Translations under genes and position numbers: made by a program
Origin: an uncultured Catenibacterium sp.
Lineage (GTDB): Bacteria > Bacillota_I > Bacilli_A > Erysipelotrichales > Coprobacillaceae
Assembly (NCBI RefSeq): GCF_900764565.1
Contig: NZ_CAAFOM010000285.1
Location: forward strand, 1-6,547
DNA: 6,547 nucleotides
Direction of reading: 5' to 3'
Shown: positions 5,947-6,547 of the stretch, piece by piece
How the letters are laid out: every line of letters begins with the position of its first letter
How positions within the stretch are numbered: position 1 is the stretch's first letter
Notes under the pieces: generated by a model
What the model was told of the DNA's origin: nothing
Databases searched by the model: none
Seen by the model: only the letters and a program-made list of their open reading frames with translations

Positions 5947-6547
5947 CTATATTAAACTTTCTCTCATAAATACATCAATACCTTCAGGTACATAAACTTT
6001 AATCTTACCCTTAGGTGCATGAATACATACAAATCCTAAACCAGAAATCACAATATCACGCTTTTCTTCTGGTAAAGTGAATTCATAAGCCTTCATTTCC
6101 TTCATAGATGAAGCAGGTCCATAAACCTGTAACTGCTTATGTCTATTAAATAATTCATCTGCCTTTTCAGTCTTTGTACGATGAATCTGCATATTTCTAG
6201 AGAAGTAGCAGATGAAGTTTCCTTTATTTCCTTTTGTATAATCAATTCTCGCAAATCCGCTGAAGAAGATTGACTGATCAGAATTTAACTGGAATGACAT
6301 AGGTCTTACTTCTCCCTGAGGCATAATATAAGCTAAATCCTTTTCATCCACAACTGATGTGTATTGATGTTCATTCAAGATACCTGGAGTATCATATAAA
6401 GATGAATGATCATCAAGAGGAATCTTGATCAAGTCAAGTGTTGTACCAGGGAATTCACTTGTAGTAATAAGATTAGTAGAATCTGAATAGTTCTTCAACA
6501 TACGGTTGATAAATGTAGACTTACCAACATTTGTGATACCTACGACA
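5947..6547 (-). CDS. yqeH: Ribosome biogenesis GTPase YqeH (circularly permuted), C-terminal part
   Basis: The gene is cut by the window edge; the last 199 residues are visible, plus one base of the preceding codon. The visible part opens with VVGITNVGKSTFIN, which holds the P-loop (G1, GITNVGKS, visible residues 3-10). The conserved FPGTT (G2 area, 32-36) and DTPG (G3, 52-55) follow. In this family the G4 and G5 motifs and a zinc-finger-like segment lie before G1, so they should be outside the window. The stretch HRTKTEKADELF (122-133) and the ending DIVISGLGF...VFMRESLI are typical of YqeH rather than of other permuted GTPases such as RsgA. Family knowledge: YqeH assists 30S subunit assembly in the cytoplasm. 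An internal ATG at 6501 lies inside the P-loop region and is not the true start. The gene ends in TAG, which overlaps the next gene's ribosome binding region. Confidence 0.95.
   Translation of the reverse strand, partial: VVGITNVGKSTFINRMLKNYSDSTNLITTSEFPGTTLDLIKIPLDDHSSLYDTPGILNEHQYTSVVDEKDLAYIMPQGEVRPMSFQLNSDQSIFFSGFARIDYTKGNKGNFICYFSRNMQIHRTKTEKADELFNRHKQLQVYGPASSMKEMKAYEFTLPEEKRDIVISGLGFVCIHAPKGKIKVYVPEGIDVFMRESLI

Noticed and set aside
5691..5969. Plus-strand open frame of 92 codons opposite yhbY
   Set aside because: It is fully explained as the complement of yhbY and the end of yqeH; both real genes show strong family motifs.
497..6547. A mobile, defence or otherwise new multigene system
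   Set aside because: Every gene in the operon belongs to a widely conserved housekeeping family in a known order. There are no repeats, integrases, toxin-antitoxin pairs or composition shifts.

Overview
This window is a compact, AT-rich housekeeping operon read entirely on the minus strand, with a small regulator gene after it. Gene content and order match the yqeH-yhbY-nadD-yqeK-rsfS-yqeM ribosome-maturation/NAD cluster of Firmicutes. Three features suggest a gut-type Erysipelotrichia relative (possibly Coprobacillaceae), but this placement is an inference: nadD and yqeK are fused into one gene, there is no aroE gene between yqeH and yhbY, and base composition is low in GC. Trp is encoded by TGG, and the visible stop codons are TAA or TAG, so the code looks standard. 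That argues against a Mycoplasma-type genome, the other group where nadD is often joined to an HD domain.

Layout in the direction of transcription (high to low coordinates). yqeH (partial; its 5' end lies beyond base 6547) encodes a circularly permuted GTPase for 30S assembly. yhbY follows after 11 nt. The nadD-yqeK fusion overlaps yhbY by 1 nt, rsfS overlaps the fusion by 8 nt, and yqeM overlaps rsfS by 1 nt. mtnN follows yqeM after 1 nt. A 769-residue U32-family gene abuts the mtnN stop with no gap. No internal terminator is seen, so these seven genes probably form one translationally coupled transcript. A 99-nt gap (398-496) then holds a near-consensus promoter for a 108-residue XRE-type regulator, whose gene ends at a perfect 12-bp hairpin (37-64). 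A TTGACA box just past the hairpin may begin the promoter of a gene outside the window.

Functionally, YqeH, YhbY and RsfS act on ribosomal subunit assembly or silencing. The U32 protein belongs to a group whose studied members hydroxylate rRNA or tRNA bases. NadD makes the dinucleotide precursor of NAD, and YqeK-type HD domains hydrolyse diadenosine tetraphosphate. YqeM is a SAM-dependent methyltransferase, and MtnN removes the S-adenosylhomocysteine that such enzymes release. The theme is ribosome quality and nucleotide/SAM housekeeping.

I see no mobile element, CRISPR array, tRNA or rRNA, and no convincing new defence or biosynthetic system. The points most worth a second look are the intact two-enzyme NadD-YqeK fusion, a second cysteine set in the C-terminal half of the U32 protein, and that gene's start without a visible ribosome binding site.
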